From Campylobacterales bacterium (GTDB taxonomy: Bacteria > Campylobacterota > Campylobacteria > Campylobacterales > QNZT01): a stretch of 55,829 bases of DNA. The stretch covers positions 1-55,829 of the forward strand of contig JADGDK010000004.1 in assembly GCA_016744895.1 (NCBI GenBank), in the 5' to 3' direction. Within the stretch, counting starts at the first letter, position 1, and each line of letters opens with the position of its first letter. Under the pieces are notes generated by a model. That model was not told where the DNA came from. It made no database searches and was given only the letters and a program-made list of their open reading frames with translations. The position numbers and the translations under genes are program-made. Shown one piece after another: positions 1-9,413 of this stretch.

Positions 1-2
1 AG

Positions 3-194
3 AAAAAAATCCCTCAAATGCCTCATACATTGAGAGAAGCACTTGAAGGTCTTATCGCTGATAATGACTTCTTACAACCAGTTATGACAAAAGACTTTAT
101 TGATACATTCCAACACTATCAATTTGAAAGACAAGTTTGGGCAAACGAAGCGCAACCAACAGCATTTGAATTTGAATCAACTTACAGTTGTTAG
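3..194 (+). CDS. glnA: glutamine synthetase, C-terminal fragment (partial)
   Basis: This open frame enters from the left edge and ends at TAG 192-194, giving the last 63 residues of a protein. The segment contains MPHTLREALEGL and ends AFEFESTYSC. From memory this matches the C-terminus of the type I glutamine synthetase of Campylobacterota, which joins ammonia and glutamate using ATP in the cytoplasm. The catalytic domain lies outside the window, so the call rests on the tail alone. A hairpin (203-228) follows at once and probably ends the transcript. Confidence 0.75.
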   Translation, partial: KKIPQMPHTLREALEGLIADNDFLQPVMTKDFIDTFQHYQFERQVWANEAQPTAFEFESTYSC

Positions 195-202
195 ATATTC
201 AG

Positions 203-228
203 GTATAAGGAGTAAAAACTCCTTATAC
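203..228. terminator. hairpin after glnA
   Basis: An 11-bp perfect stem (GTATAAGGAGT with its complement) around an AAAA loop starts 9 bases after the glnA stop. There is no clear T-run behind it. Its position suggests a transcription terminator or mRNA 3'-end stabiliser. Confidence 0.6.
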
Positions 229-298
229 TAGCTAACAAAAATACATTCTACTAAATTCTCTTATCTTCTTTTTTACACAATAATTTCACATTTATCAT

Positions 299-306
299 GT
301 TATAAT
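299..306 (+). promoter_or_regulatory. extended -10 promoter of comEA-like gene
   Basis: A TATAAT box at 301-306 sits behind a TG-type extension, about 34 bases before the ATG at 340. An AAGGAA ribosome site lies at 329-334. I see no strong -35 box, which is usual for sigma-70 promoters in this group. Confidence 0.5.
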
Positions 307-339
307 TCCAAAGTTAATAAATTATTTTAAGGAAATTAT

Positions 340-801
340 ATGTTGAAAAAACTATTTTTAGCACTTACATTTACGGCTGTATCGCTTTTTGCGATAAATT
401 TTCAAACTGCATCTAAAGATGAGCTTATGACAATCAAAGGGATAGGTGAAAAAAGAGCATCTGCTATCATGAAGTATAGAAAATCAAACAAGATAAAATC
501 TGCAACTGATCTTACTAAGGTTCCAGGGATTGGTACTGAAATTGCTGATAATGCAAAGAAAGGTCTTAAAAATGCAGTAAGTAAAAAAGCTAAATCTACA
601 ACAAAAAAAGCAACTTCAAAAGCAAAAAGTGTAAAAGAGAGAGCTAAGTCTAAAACAAAATCTACTAAAGAAAAAGCTTCTAAAAAAGTTAAAGAGAAAA
701 AAACAAAAGCTAAGAAAAAAACAAAGAAAAAAGCAGGTGATGCTACAAAAAGAGCTGAAAAAAAAGCTAAAAAAGATTCAAAGAAAAAAGTTAAAAAATA
801 G
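340..801 (+). CDS. comEA: ComEA-like helix-hairpin-helix protein with lysine-rich tail
   Basis: The 153-residue protein has a signal peptide (about 1-18), then a double helix-hairpin-helix unit (about 20-78) with the hairpins IKGIGEKRA and VPGIGTEIA, as in ComEA. ComEA binds double-stranded DNA in the periplasm and helps pull it in during natural transformation. Residues 79-153 are almost only Lys, Ala, Ser and Thr, resembling a histone H1 tail; this is unusual, since ComEA proteins of this group normally stop near the end of the HhH unit. It stands alone between two hairpins and has its own promoter. A role as a periplasmic DNA receptor is likely; cytoplasmic DNA binding would require the N-terminal segment not to be a working signal. 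Confidence 0.75.
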   Translation: MLKKLFLALTFTAVSLFAINFQTASKDELMTIKGIGEKRASAIMKYRKSNKIKSATDLTKVPGIGTEIADNAKKGLKNAVSKKAKSTTKKATSKAKSVKERAKSKTKSTKEKASKKVKEKKTKAKKKTKKKAGDATKRAEKKAKKDSKKKVKK

Positions 802-820
802 TTTTAACACAATAAAAAAC

Positions 821-851
821 TTTCAGTTACACATTGATAGTGTAACTGAAA
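821..851. terminator. bidirectional terminator between comEA and psd
   Basis: A 12-bp perfect stem (TTTCAGTTACAC with its complement) around a 7-base loop lies between convergent genes. Read on the minus strand it is followed by GTTTTTT, so it fits best as the end of the psd operon; on the plus strand a T-run follows 6 bases later. Confidence 0.75.
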
Positions 852-861
852 TCTCTGTTTT

Positions 862-1692
862 TTACAATTTATTTGCTATCGCTTCTCCAAAACGTACTTT
901 CTTTCCAACGTTACTTGCAAGTTCTACAAACCCCTCTTCAAAAATCATCACAACTGTTGAACCCATTTTAAACATACCAAGTTCATCACCTTTTTTAAGA
1001 TTTAAATTCTCATATTCGTAAACTTTTAGCTCAGAGGCATCTATATTGGTTTCAATTTTTGGTTCAAATGTTAGCGTCATTTTACCAACATTAAGTGCCC
1101 CTACTAAAATCATGTAAAAAAGTTTTCCACTGTTATCAAAACACTCTAAAATCACACGCTCATTTTTAACAAACAGAGAATGAACTTTTCTAAGATATGT
1201 AAAATTTACTGGGTAAAGAAGCCCTGGCACATGAATCGCTTTTGTCACTCTCATATCTGTTGGTACATGATATCTATGATAATCTTTTGGTGAAAGATAA
1301 AAATTTATGTATTTACCATCTATTACCTTCTCTTTGTTTTCATCAGAGATATGTTCTGTTAAAAGGTCTTTAATACAGTATTGAAAATCTTTTATTTGCA
1401 TTGCCGTACTCTCTTTCAAATCTCCAAGTTCAGAAATTAAAGAATCAGCAGGAGAAACGATCATAGTAGGATCTTTTGGCATCTCCCTTTTATATAAAAG
1501 TTCACGAGTAAAAAGTGAATTTAGCGTAGGATAATGACTTGAAGGATGGAAATTAGAGAGATCAACACCCATTAGTACAACATAGAGTTTATTAATCCCA
1601 TTTTGGATTAATGTAGGAAATTTATACGATGCGAATTTTCCAAAACCTCTTGAAATTCCATTGGTCCATGCTGCTTTAATGATCTTATTCAA
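862..1692 (-). CDS. psd: phosphatidylserine decarboxylase proenzyme
   Basis: This 276-residue protein belongs to the Psd family, which converts phosphatidylserine to phosphatidylethanolamine at the inner membrane. The self-cleavage site that creates the pyruvoyl group is seen near residue 243 as MGST, where most family members have LGST; the essential Gly-Ser is kept. A conserved DYHRYHVP segment lies mid-protein, matching the family's catalytic His region. It is the last gene of a three-gene operon and overlaps the ferritin-like gene by 8 bases, so the two are translationally coupled. Placing a lipid enzyme behind iron-handling genes is probably chance operon sharing. Confidence 0.9.
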   Translation of the reverse strand: MNKIIKAAWTNGISRGFGKFASYKFPTLIQNGINKLYVVLMGVDLSNFHPSSHYPTLNSLFTRELLYKREMPKDPTMIVSPADSLISELGDLKESTAMQIKDFQYCIKDLLTEHISDENKEKVIDGKYINFYLSPKDYHRYHVPTDMRVTKAIHVPGLLYPVNFTYLRKVHSLFVKNERVILECFDNSGKLFYMILVGALNVGKMTLTFEPKIETNIDASELKVYEYENLNLKKGDELGMFKMGSTVVMIFEEGFVELASNVGKKVRFGEAIANKL

Positions 1693-2530
1693 AATCTTTT
1701 CCTCTGATATGAACTAATGCTTTTTGCATAAGCTCTATATGATAATTTTCTTGAAAATTAATAAAATTAAAAAAGTTCCCAAGTGCTTCATTGTCAACAG
1801 CTTTTGCAAGTTTTAAACACTCCTCTTTAGCTGCTTCTTCTTCTTTAATACCATCAATTAAAAATGTTTCCAGATCATCAAACTTATAGATCTGCTCCAT
1901 CAATGTTCTAGGAACATGTAACAATCCCATTTCTCGAAGCATTCGTGCAAAACTTTTCAGATGAAACTGTGACTCATAAATAAGATCAATAAAAATACCA
2001 GATAAAAGTTTTGAATCTGTAAAAAAGTTAGCATAAAGATATACTAAAATCAATTCATACTCTTTATAACTCTCTTCAAACAAAAAATAAGTCAATGCAT
2101 CTGTCTGCTCTTTATTTAAATCATAATCTGTCATAACACGACTTTTACTGTATGCGGTAATCTCTTCTTTTTCATATCTAACTGCTAACTCATCCAGTTT
2201 TTGAATAAAATATATTTCATCACTTCTAAATCTATCATACATAACATCTACACCACTAGGATAATGAGACTGAGTTAGTTCAATATTTGCTTTTAACTTT
2301 TTATAAAGTGTATGTGTATCAGTAGCTTGAAAATCAATTTCATTTTTATCAAAATTAAATTCTACGCCCTCTTCCACATGCTTATCTCCAAGCCATGAAA
2401 GATGACGAAACTCAATCATCGCAAAATCATATAATATGTCAAAAACTTTATCATCTTGAACTGAAAATGCACCAAAAAGAAAACTCAACCACAACTCATG
2501 TTTTTTTTGAAAAATATTACTCTTGTTCAT
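1685..2530 (-). CDS. ferritin-like di-iron protein, function unknown
   Basis: The 281-residue soluble protein is nearly all helical and rich in Glu/His pairs placed as in ferritin-like bundles: E40xxH43, E152/E153, E186 with H190, E231/E232 and E261xxH264. Two four-helix units in one chain are possible. There is no signal peptide. It overlaps the upstream IscU-like gene by 14 bases and the downstream psd gene by 8, so all three are made together. The context points to iron storage, iron delivery to a scaffold, or a di-iron oxidase. I do not recognise a named family; the ferritin-like call rests on residue spacing and helix content. Confidence 0.6.
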   Translation of the reverse strand: MNKSNIFQKKHELWLSFLFGAFSVQDDKVFDILYDFAMIEFRHLSWLGDKHVEEGVEFNFDKNEIDFQATDTHTLYKKLKANIELTQSHYPSGVDVMYDRFRSDEIYFIQKLDELAVRYEKEEITAYSKSRVMTDYDLNKEQTDALTYFLFEESYKEYELILVYLYANFFTDSKLLSGIFIDLIYESQFHLKSFARMLREMGLLHVPRTLMEQIYKFDDLETFLIDGIKEEEAAKEECLKLAKAVDNEALGNFFNFINFQENYHIELMQKALVHIRGKDFE

Positions 2531-2960
2531 CTATTACGCAATCCTCACTTATTAACAATGTATACTCATCTTCATCTTTACCATTTTCTCGATTAGACAC
2601 ATTCACCAAAGCAGCCATAAAAGACTTTGCAACCATTTCACCACATGCCTTAGTCTCAGGTGGGGCATTATCAAGACCTTTGATAAAATCTTCCATTACG
2701 CTTTCAGCCTCTTCTATCGTTTCACCAGTTACCATTTCAGTAAAAATAGATCCTGTAATAATTGTACTCATACAGCCAATAGCTTGAAACTTAATATCCA
2801 CAAGTATATTTTGAGTTACTTTGAGATACATCTCCACTAACTCATTATTATTTGGATTTTTTCCAATTCCTTTTCCATTATAGTTTTCAATTTTCCCATA
2901 ATTTCTAGGATGCATCATGTGATCTATGTATTCATCTTTTAAAGCTTCGATATCAGCCAT
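2517..2960 (-). CDS. IscU/NifU N-terminal-type scaffold protein, atypical
   Basis: This 147-residue protein has the IscU-type fold signature: an N-terminal MHPRNYGKI segment, the second cysteine C63 in an IGCMST loop, and the third, C106, in TKACGE. Such proteins hold an Fe-S cluster while it is built. The first conserved ligand is missing: where the family has Cys-Gly-Asp, this one has Asn38-Asn39-Glu40. An extra Cys141 lies near the C-terminus. No cysteine desulfurase is nearby; the next gene is a ferritin-like protein. AAGGAA 8 bases before the ATG supports the start. It may be a divergent scaffold or iron donor rather than a housekeeping IscU. Confidence 0.75.
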   Translation of the reverse strand: MADIEALKDEYIDHMMHPRNYGKIENYNGKGIGKNPNNNELVEMYLKVTQNILVDIKFQAIGCMSTIITGSIFTEMVTGETIEEAESVMEDFIKGLDNAPPETKACGEMVAKSFMAALVNVSNRENGKDEDEYTLLISEDCVIDEQE

Positions 2961-3047
2961 AAAATTCCTTAGTTATCAAATTTTCCGATTCTAACAAGAT
3001 TTTATTTACTTTCAAGATAGTCAGGTAAAATAAAAAAAAGGATTTAT

Positions 3048-3422
3048 GTGAAAGTAAGAATATACTATAAGGATACAGACATGGGTGGTATTGTGTACCA
3101 CTCAAATTATTTTGATTTTTGTGAAATGGCACGAAGTGAACAGTTCTTTTCAGCAGGTAAATCACCTATGATAAACAATTGTCACTTTGCAATTAAAAAA
3201 ATTGAAGCAGATTTTATGAGCCCTTCATTTCTTGGGGATCTTTTAGAAATTAAAACAAATGTTACAAAGATTAAGAATACTAGCTTGGAACTCTATCATG
3301 AGATAGTACGGGATGAAACACTTATATTTAAACAAAAAGTAACTTTAGTTTTTTTATGCCAAGATGGTAAACCCCATCGAATAGATGAGGCTACAAAGGA
3401 ATTTTTTAAGCAGCTACTTTAA
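3048..3422 (+). CDS. ybgC: YbgC/FadM-type acyl-CoA thioesterase
   Basis: The 124-residue hot-dog-fold protein has the family's N-terminal signature, YYKDTDMGGIVYHSNYFDF, with the catalytic Asp in the DTDMGG turn and the HSNY motif. YbgC-type enzymes cleave short-chain or acyl-ACP/CoA thioesters in the cytoplasm and are often tied to phospholipid turnover. Translation starts at GTG 3048 behind AAAAGGA. It is divergent from the IscU-like gene and convergent with dnaE, overlapping the dnaE stop region by 17 bases. The exact substrate cannot be read from the sequence. Confidence 0.85.
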   Translation: MKVRIYYKDTDMGGIVYHSNYFDFCEMARSEQFFSAGKSPMINNCHFAIKKIEADFMSPSFLGDLLEIKTNVTKIKNTSLELYHEIVRDETLIFKQKVTLVFLCQDGKPHRIDEATKEFFKQLL

Positions 3423-6400
3423 TAGAAGTTATCGCCTCTAATTTCTCTACAATCATCTCATTTACAGAGATATTTGATTCGATAACAACATCTTGAAGTT
3501 TTGATGATAATATAAGCTTTAATGGTCGATTTCCAGGATATTCTTTGACCAATTTATGAAGTGCATTTAAAGTTTCTACTCCTGAACTAATTTCAACTTT
3601 TACAAAAATTGGTGAAATAACCTCTTTGATTACCTCTTTCTTGATATCTGTCTTCTCTTTCTTTGCACCATCTAAATCTGAAACTTTGAGAACTCTTTTA
3701 TTAATCCCTCGATCATCTTTTGTAATTTGTACCTTAAAAGCAATTGGTCTATTTTGATCCATCATAGCAATTTGCACTAGTGTCTTTTCAAATACCATAA
3801 ACTCGATATCTCCGTGAAAATCCATCAACTGAACGATACCAAACTTATTTCCCTTTTTACTAATTTTTTGAGTAATACTCTCTATCTTGCCTATAAAAAG
3901 CGTTTTAGATCCATCTGCAAAATCATCAATTTCACTCGAAAGCGTATGTTCAATCTTTCCAATCTCATCTCTAAATTCATCCAAAGGATGTCCTGAGACA
4001 TAAAATCCTAAAGTCTCTTTTTCCAAAGAGAGAATATCTTTACCATCATATTCTGGTAATTCATCAATTTCAACTGAAACTTTTGTAAGCTCTTCATCTT
4101 CGCCAAAAAGTGACCCGATTGCCATTTTTTGAGCACGTGCCGCTTCTTGTCCTGACTCAACAATCTTCTCTATTTGGTCTATTAATGCACGTCGTGAATA
4201 ACCAAAACTATCCATCGCACCCGATTTAATAAGTGCTTCTATCACTCGTTTATTAACCTTTGAACCATCAACTCTAGCAATAAAATCACTCATATCCTCA
4301 AATGGTTTCTGATCTCTTGCTTCAAGAATACTTTCTATCGCTTTACTGCCAACACCTTTAATCGCACCCATACCAAAAAGAATAGAGTCATGATCTCCAT
4401 CTTCATAGGGACTAAACTCAATACTACTCGCTATCACAGAAGGCGGTAAAAGCTCAATACCAACTCTTTTAACCTCATCCACATATTTAGCAACTTTGTC
4501 CGTATTTTGCGCTTCACTCGTAAGCAGTGCTGCCATAAACTCTGCTGGATAATAAGTTTTGAGATAAGAGGTTTCAAAAGTAATCATCGCATATGCCGCG
4601 GAGTGAGATTTATTAAAACCATATCCTGCAAACTTCACAATCAAATCAAAAAGTTCTTCAGCTTTTGGTCTGTTAAAACCTTTCTTCTGAGCACCATCTG
4701 CAAACTCACCTTTAAGCCGATCCATCTCCTCTTTGATCTTTTTACCCATCGCACGTCTTACAACATCCGCACCACCGAGTGAAAATCCACCGATAGTCTG
4801 AACAATTTGCATAACTTGTTCTTGGTAAACAATAACCCCATAAGTAGGTTTGAGTATAGGTTCAAGTTCTGGAAAATCATAAATAATTGATTGTCGACCA
4901 TGCTTTCTTTCGATAAAATCATCAAGCATACCTGATTCCATAGGTCCTGGTCGATAAAGTGCCAAGACCGCGATTAAATCCTCAAAGTTACTTGGTTTTA
5001 ACCGTTCATTTAGGGATTGCATACCATCAGACTCAATTTGAAACAGTCCAATCGTTGCGCCACTTTGAACCAGTTCATAAATCTTGGGATCATCAAAATC
5101 AATTTTATTAAAGTTTATCTTTTCATCATAACGCTTTTCAATCAACTTCAATGCATCATCAATTACAGTCAGAGTTTTAAGCCCCAAAAAGTCAAATTTG
5201 ATCAGATCTACATCTTCAAGATATTTCAATGAGTATTGCGTTACGTAAGGTTGATCTTCTCCTGAAGGTTTATAAATGGGAGATTTGTTCCAAAGTGCAT
5301 CATTACTTAATACCACACCAGCAGCATGCATACCCGAGTTTCGGTTTAATCCTTCTAATGCTAACGCAAACTCCCAAACTCTTTTTGCTTGAGAATTTGA
5401 CTCTATAAGTTCTTTGATTTTTGGCTCTTTTTCATAAGAACTTGCCAAATCTATACCCAACTCATCAGGAATCAGTTTTGCCATAGCATCTGCTTGGGCA
5501 TAAGGCATAGCCATCACTCGTGCAACATCTCTAATAACTCCCTTTGCCAAAAGCTTACCAAAAGTAATGACTTGAGCAACATTTTCTCGACCATATTTAT
5601 CTACAACATAATCAATCGACTCACCCCGTCTTTTTTGACAAAAATCAATATCAATATCGGGCATGCTCACACGTTCAGGATTAAGAAACCTCTCAAAAAG
5701 TAGATCATATTTCATAGGATCAATATCTGTAATTTCTAGTGAAAAAGCAACCAAACTTCCAGCTGCAGAACCCCGTCCAGGCCCTATAGGAATCCCCTTC
5801 TCTTTAGCATCACGAATAAAATCCCAAACAATCAGCATATACCCTGGAAATTTCATACTATTGATGATATCCATCTCAAATTCTAAGCGCTCTTTATACT
5901 CCTGATGTTTTTCAGAAGATACAATTTTTAAACGCTCTTCTAAGCCCTCTTTACATTTGTAAACAAAATAGTCTGCATCATTATCAAAATCTAACCCTTC
6001 TCTTTGTGCATACTCTTGGACAAATTTAAAATTTGGAGGTGTTGGATCCCCCAATTTAATTTCTAAATTACACTTATCCACAATCTCTTGTGTATTTTCA
6101 ATCGCTTCTGGGATATCAGAAAAAAGAGCATGCATCTGCTCAGGACTTTTTACAAAAAACTCATGAACACTATGCCGAAGACGATTTGGATCATCAAACT
6201 CTTTATTCATTGCAATACACATAAAAGCTTCATGTGCATCTGCTAAAGGTTGCTCAAGATAATGTGTATCATTAGTAGCAATAATCTTAATTCCTGTTTC
6301 AGCTGAGAGTTGAATCACTTGTTCATCAATATAGTGCTGATCCCCAATACCGTGGCGCATCAACTCCATATAAAAGTCATCTCCAAAAATCTCTTTGTAC

Positions 6401-6912
6401 TCTAATGCTACCTCTTTTGCTTTTTCATATCCCCCTGCCCCATTATTTCTATTTCGCTCACTGTTTAGATTTAGATGCCAATTAATCTCTCCTTGAAGAC
6501 ATGCAGAAGAGCAAATAAGCCCTTCACTATTTTCTCTAAGCATCTTTTTGCTTATACGAGGATAGTAGTAAAATCCATTGATAAAACTCTGTGAACTTAA
6601 ATACATCAAATTTTTATAACCAATGTCATTTTTAGCATAAAGACAAAGATGAAATCTCTGTTTTGTACTCTTATCTCCAATTTCATCTTGGTTATGCAAA
6701 TAGGCTTCTATCCCAATAATAGGTTTGATTCCCTCTTTTCTCATTGTGGTATAAAAATCAATTGCCCCAAACATATTCCCATGATCAGTCATAGCAACAG
6801 AATTCATACCTAATTCTTTTACTTTTTTCGCTAACTGTTTGATCTTATTAGCCCCATCAAGCAGTGAGTATTCGGTGTGTAAATGTAAATGTGTAAAATT
6901 AACTTTCCCCAT
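3406..6912 (-). CDS. dnaE: DNA polymerase III alpha subunit
   Basis: The 1168-residue protein has the usual DnaE length and order: an N-terminal PHP domain (HLHTEYSLLDGANKI, then TDHGNMFG), the polymerase core with catalytic aspartates in MPDIDIDFC near residue 400, the conserved NKSHSAAYA segment, a helix-hairpin-helix region near IKGVGSKA, and an OB-fold near residues 980-1060. It makes the DNA chain in the replicative polymerase holoenzyme. The gene stands alone, divergent from the GGDEF-EAL gene. Its 3' end overlaps the convergent thioesterase gene. Confidence 0.98.
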   Translation of the reverse strand: MGKVNFTHLHLHTEYSLLDGANKIKQLAKKVKELGMNSVAMTDHGNMFGAIDFYTTMRKEGIKPIIGIEAYLHNQDEIGDKSTKQRFHLCLYAKNDIGYKNLMYLSSQSFINGFYYYPRISKKMLRENSEGLICSSACLQGEINWHLNLNSERNRNNGAGGYEKAKEVALEYKEIFGDDFYMELMRHGIGDQHYIDEQVIQLSAETGIKIIATNDTHYLEQPLADAHEAFMCIAMNKEFDDPNRLRHSVHEFFVKSPEQMHALFSDIPEAIENTQEIVDKCNLEIKLGDPTPPNFKFVQEYAQREGLDFDNDADYFVYKCKEGLEERLKIVSSEKHQEYKERLEFEMDIINSMKFPGYMLIVWDFIRDAKEKGIPIGPGRGSAAGSLVAFSLEITDIDPMKYDLLFERFLNPERVSMPDIDIDFCQKRRGESIDYVVDKYGRENVAQVITFGKLLAKGVIRDVARVMAMPYAQADAMAKLIPDELGIDLASSYEKEPKIKELIESNSQAKRVWEFALALEGLNRNSGMHAAGVVLSNDALWNKSPIYKPSGEDQPYVTQYSLKYLEDVDLIKFDFLGLKTLTVIDDALKLIEKRYDEKINFNKIDFDDPKIYELVQSGATIGLFQIESDGMQSLNERLKPSNFEDLIAVLALYRPGPMESGMLDDFIERKHGRQSIIYDFPELEPILKPTYGVIVYQEQVMQIVQTIGGFSLGGADVVRRAMGKKIKEEMDRLKGEFADGAQKKGFNRPKAEELFDLIVKFAGYGFNKSHSAAYAMITFETSYLKTYYPAEFMAALLTSEAQNTDKVAKYVDEVKRVGIELLPPSVIASSIEFSPYEDGDHDSILFGMGAIKGVGSKAIESILEARDQKPFEDMSDFIARVDGSKVNKRVIEALIKSGAMDSFGYSRRALIDQIEKIVESGQEAARAQKMAIGSLFGEDEELTKVSVEIDELPEYDGKDILSLEKETLGFYVSGHPLDEFRDEIGKIEHTLSSEIDDFADGSKTLFIGKIESITQKISKKGNKFGIVQLMDFHGDIEFMVFEKTLVQIAMMDQNRPIAFKVQITKDDRGINKRVLKVSDLDGAKKEKTDIKKEVIKEVISPIFVKVEISSGVETLNALHKLVKEYPGNRPLKLILSSKLQDVVIESNISVNEMIVEKLEAITSIKVAA

Positions 6913-7022
6913 ATAATCCCCTTATATGTTTTTATTCTACAAAAAGCACACTTGTGATTTTATTTTTTTTAGAATTAGTCGATATTGAGAAACACAGATT
7001 AAGTTGGAAATAGGATGGGTAA

Positions 7023-9410
7023 ATGTTTAAAAAGCTAATTGGCGCAGATATTAGAGAAGCAAATGGTACCATAGAAACCATGATCAAAAACTTTCCAATT
7101 CCTATGTTCTATAAACATAATGAGAATAGTAGTTTTGTAACAAATAGTGCATTTGATACATTTGCTGGTACAAATCGCCAAAAGGTCTTAAATCAACTTC
7201 TTTCACTCAGCCAAACTAACAAAAGTAAATTTGAATTAGAGTTAGTAAATGATATTGGTCAAAAAATAGAGTCTATTACCTACGTCTCAGAAGTTGGAAA
7301 TGATAACGAAGCCAAGCTTGGAATCATTGTAGATATTAGTGAACAAAACAGTGCAAAGAGAACAATTAACTCTTTTAAAGAGCGTTATGAACTTGCAACA
7401 AATGGTTCTAATGAAGGACTTTGGGACTTTGATGTTGGTAGTGGTGAGGTTTTTTACTCTAGTCGTTTTAAAGAAATTATCGGATATTCAAATAGACCAA
7501 TAAAGAACCATATTTCGAGCTGGATTAACACTATTTTACCTGAAGATAGAGCACATGTCGCCAAAATATTAGAAAACCATATAAATGGTAAAAGTACAAA
7601 TTTTTATGCTGAGCACAGAGTTCGCATAAACAAACAAATAAAATGGGTCGCTATAAGAGGAAAAGCCTCGAAAAGTACAAATGGAAAATCTACTAGAGTT
7701 GTAGGGTTTTTAAATGATATTACAGAAATTAAAAAAGCGCAAATTGCCCTAAAAAATTCTCAAGAACAATTTCAACTCTTTATGGAAAATCTACCTGCAG
7801 GTGCTTTTATCAAAGATGAGCAAAATGATATTCTGTTTTCAAACAAATATCTAAATAACTTTTTTGGTATGGAAACACTTCAAGGTAAAAACATGACTGA
7901 TATTATAAGCCTTGAGGATCAAGACAAGATTATTAACAATGACTTACTCCTCAAAAGAGGAACCTTTACTGCAGAAGAAAAACTTTCCGATAAAACAGGA
8001 AAAAATCATTACTTTCAAACACATCGTTTTGTACTTAACAAAAATGGCCAAAAACTTTTTGGAGGTATTTACTCTGATATCAGTGAACAGAAAAAAACAG
8101 AAACAAAACTTAATATCCTAGCACATTATGATCTATTAACAAACTTGCCAAATCGTGCACTTTTCCAAGATTCATTAAGAAATGCCGTATCAAAAGCAAA
8201 AAGATCAACAAGTAAAATAGCACTTATGTTTATTGATCTTGATAACTTCAAAATGATTAATGATACTTTAGGACATGACTATGGAGATCTTCTCTTGATA
8301 GAGGTAGCCAAAAGAGTTAAAGCTGTTCTTAGAGCAGAAGATACTGTCTCTCGTCTTGGGGGTGATGAATTTACAGTTATTTTGGAAGATATTCAAGATA
8401 CCGCATATCCTTCAATTGTTGCGCAAAAAATTATTGATACCCTATCAGAGCCAATTGCTTTAAAAGATGAGATGGGTTATATCGGGGCAAGTGTAGGAAT
8501 TGCTATTTTCCCTGATGATGCAGATGATATCGAATCATTAATCAAAAATGCTGATATGGCAATGTACACTGCAAAAAATGGTGGTAAAAATATTTATAAA
8601 TATTTTACAGAAGATATGAATGCAGATGCCACAGAGCGACTAGAACTCTCTAATGATCTCAGAAGCGCTATCACCAATAATCAACTCAAACTATACTATC
8701 AACCCATAATGAATACACAAAAAGGTTCACTAGAAGCATTTGAAGCACTTGTAAGATGGAAACATCCAAAATATGGCATTATCACACCTGATAATTTTAT
8801 CCAACTTGCTGAAGAAGGTGGATTTATGGCAAAAGTAGGAAAATGGATCTTACAACGGTCTTGTGAACAAATTAAATTTATGCAAAATGAGGGTATAAGA
8901 GCTAAAATTGCAGTCAATATCTCAAGTAAACAATTAACCCAAAACCATTTAGAACAGACTTTGAAAAATATTGTTAAGGCCAGTGGCATTGACCCAAGGC
9001 TACTAGAACTTGAAGTGACTGAAGACTTTTTGATGGAAAATATAGATCAAGTCCAAAGTGTATTAAGCAATCTTAAACAGATTGGCATCAATACAGCTAT
9101 TGATGATTTTGGAACAGGTTACTCCTCTTTAAGTCATCTTAAAAAGCTACCAATTACAAAATTAAAAATTGATAAATCTTTTGTAGATGATATTCCAAGT
9201 GATAAAGATGGTATGCAAATTGCAGCGACTATTATCACACTAGCCCAACAGCTCTCACTTGAAGTGGTCGCCGAAGGTGTTGAAACAGAAAGACAAATAG
9301 AGTTTTTAAAATCTAAAGGATGCCATTTGATGCAAGGTTACTATTTTAGTGAACCTATTCCTGAAGATGAAATCAATCAGTTTATCAGAGAGATGAGTGC
9401 TACAGTATAA
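7023..9410 (+). CDS. PAS-PAS-PAS-GGDEF-EAL c-di-GMP enzyme
   Basis: This 795-residue protein has no obvious membrane segment. Three PAS-type sensor units fill about residues 15-365, followed by a GGDEF domain (about 370-530) and an EAL domain (about 545-790). The GGDEF motif is intact (RLGGDEF), and RAED sits five residues before it, as in an inhibitory I-site. The EAL side keeps EALVRW, NISSKQL, DDFGTGYSSL, LKIDKSF and the late Glu in VAEGVET, so both the cyclase and phosphodiesterase appear active on paper. It therefore probably makes or breaks c-di-GMP in response to a cytoplasmic signal. An AGGA ribosome site precedes the ATG. Confidence 0.93.
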   Translation: MFKKLIGADIREANGTIETMIKNFPIPMFYKHNENSSFVTNSAFDTFAGTNRQKVLNQLLSLSQTNKSKFELELVNDIGQKIESITYVSEVGNDNEAKLGIIVDISEQNSAKRTINSFKERYELATNGSNEGLWDFDVGSGEVFYSSRFKEIIGYSNRPIKNHISSWINTILPEDRAHVAKILENHINGKSTNFYAEHRVRINKQIKWVAIRGKASKSTNGKSTRVVGFLNDITEIKKAQIALKNSQEQFQLFMENLPAGAFIKDEQNDILFSNKYLNNFFGMETLQGKNMTDIISLEDQDKIINNDLLLKRGTFTAEEKLSDKTGKNHYFQTHRFVLNKNGQKLFGGIYSDISEQKKTETKLNILAHYDLLTNLPNRALFQDSLRNAVSKAKRSTSKIALMFIDLDNFKMINDTLGHDYGDLLLIEVAKRVKAVLRAEDTVSRLGGDEFTVILEDIQDTAYPSIVAQKIIDTLSEPIALKDEMGYIGASVGIAIFPDDADDIESLIKNADMAMYTAKNGGKNIYKYFTEDMNADATERLELSNDLRSAITNNQLKLYYQPIMNTQKGSLEAFEALVRWKHPKYGIITPDNFIQLAEEGGFMAKVGKWILQRSCEQIKFMQNEGIRAKIAVNISSKQLTQNHLEQTLKNIVKASGIDPRLLELEVTEDFLMENIDQVQSVLSNLKQIGINTAIDDFGTGYSSLSHLKKLPITKLKIDKSFVDDIPSDKDGMQIAATIITLAQQLSLEVVAEGVETERQIEFLKSKGCHLMQGYYFSEPIPEDEINQFIREMSATV

Positions 9411-9413
9411 AAT

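Noticed and set aside
737-1021. 94-codon plus-strand frame
   Set aside because: It overlaps the lysine-rich end of comEA in another frame, crosses the terminator at 821-851, and runs antisense to psd.
2953-3165. 70-codon minus-strand frame
   Set aside because: It runs antisense through the start of the thioesterase gene and across the promoter gap; its product has no domain and no supporting ribosome site.
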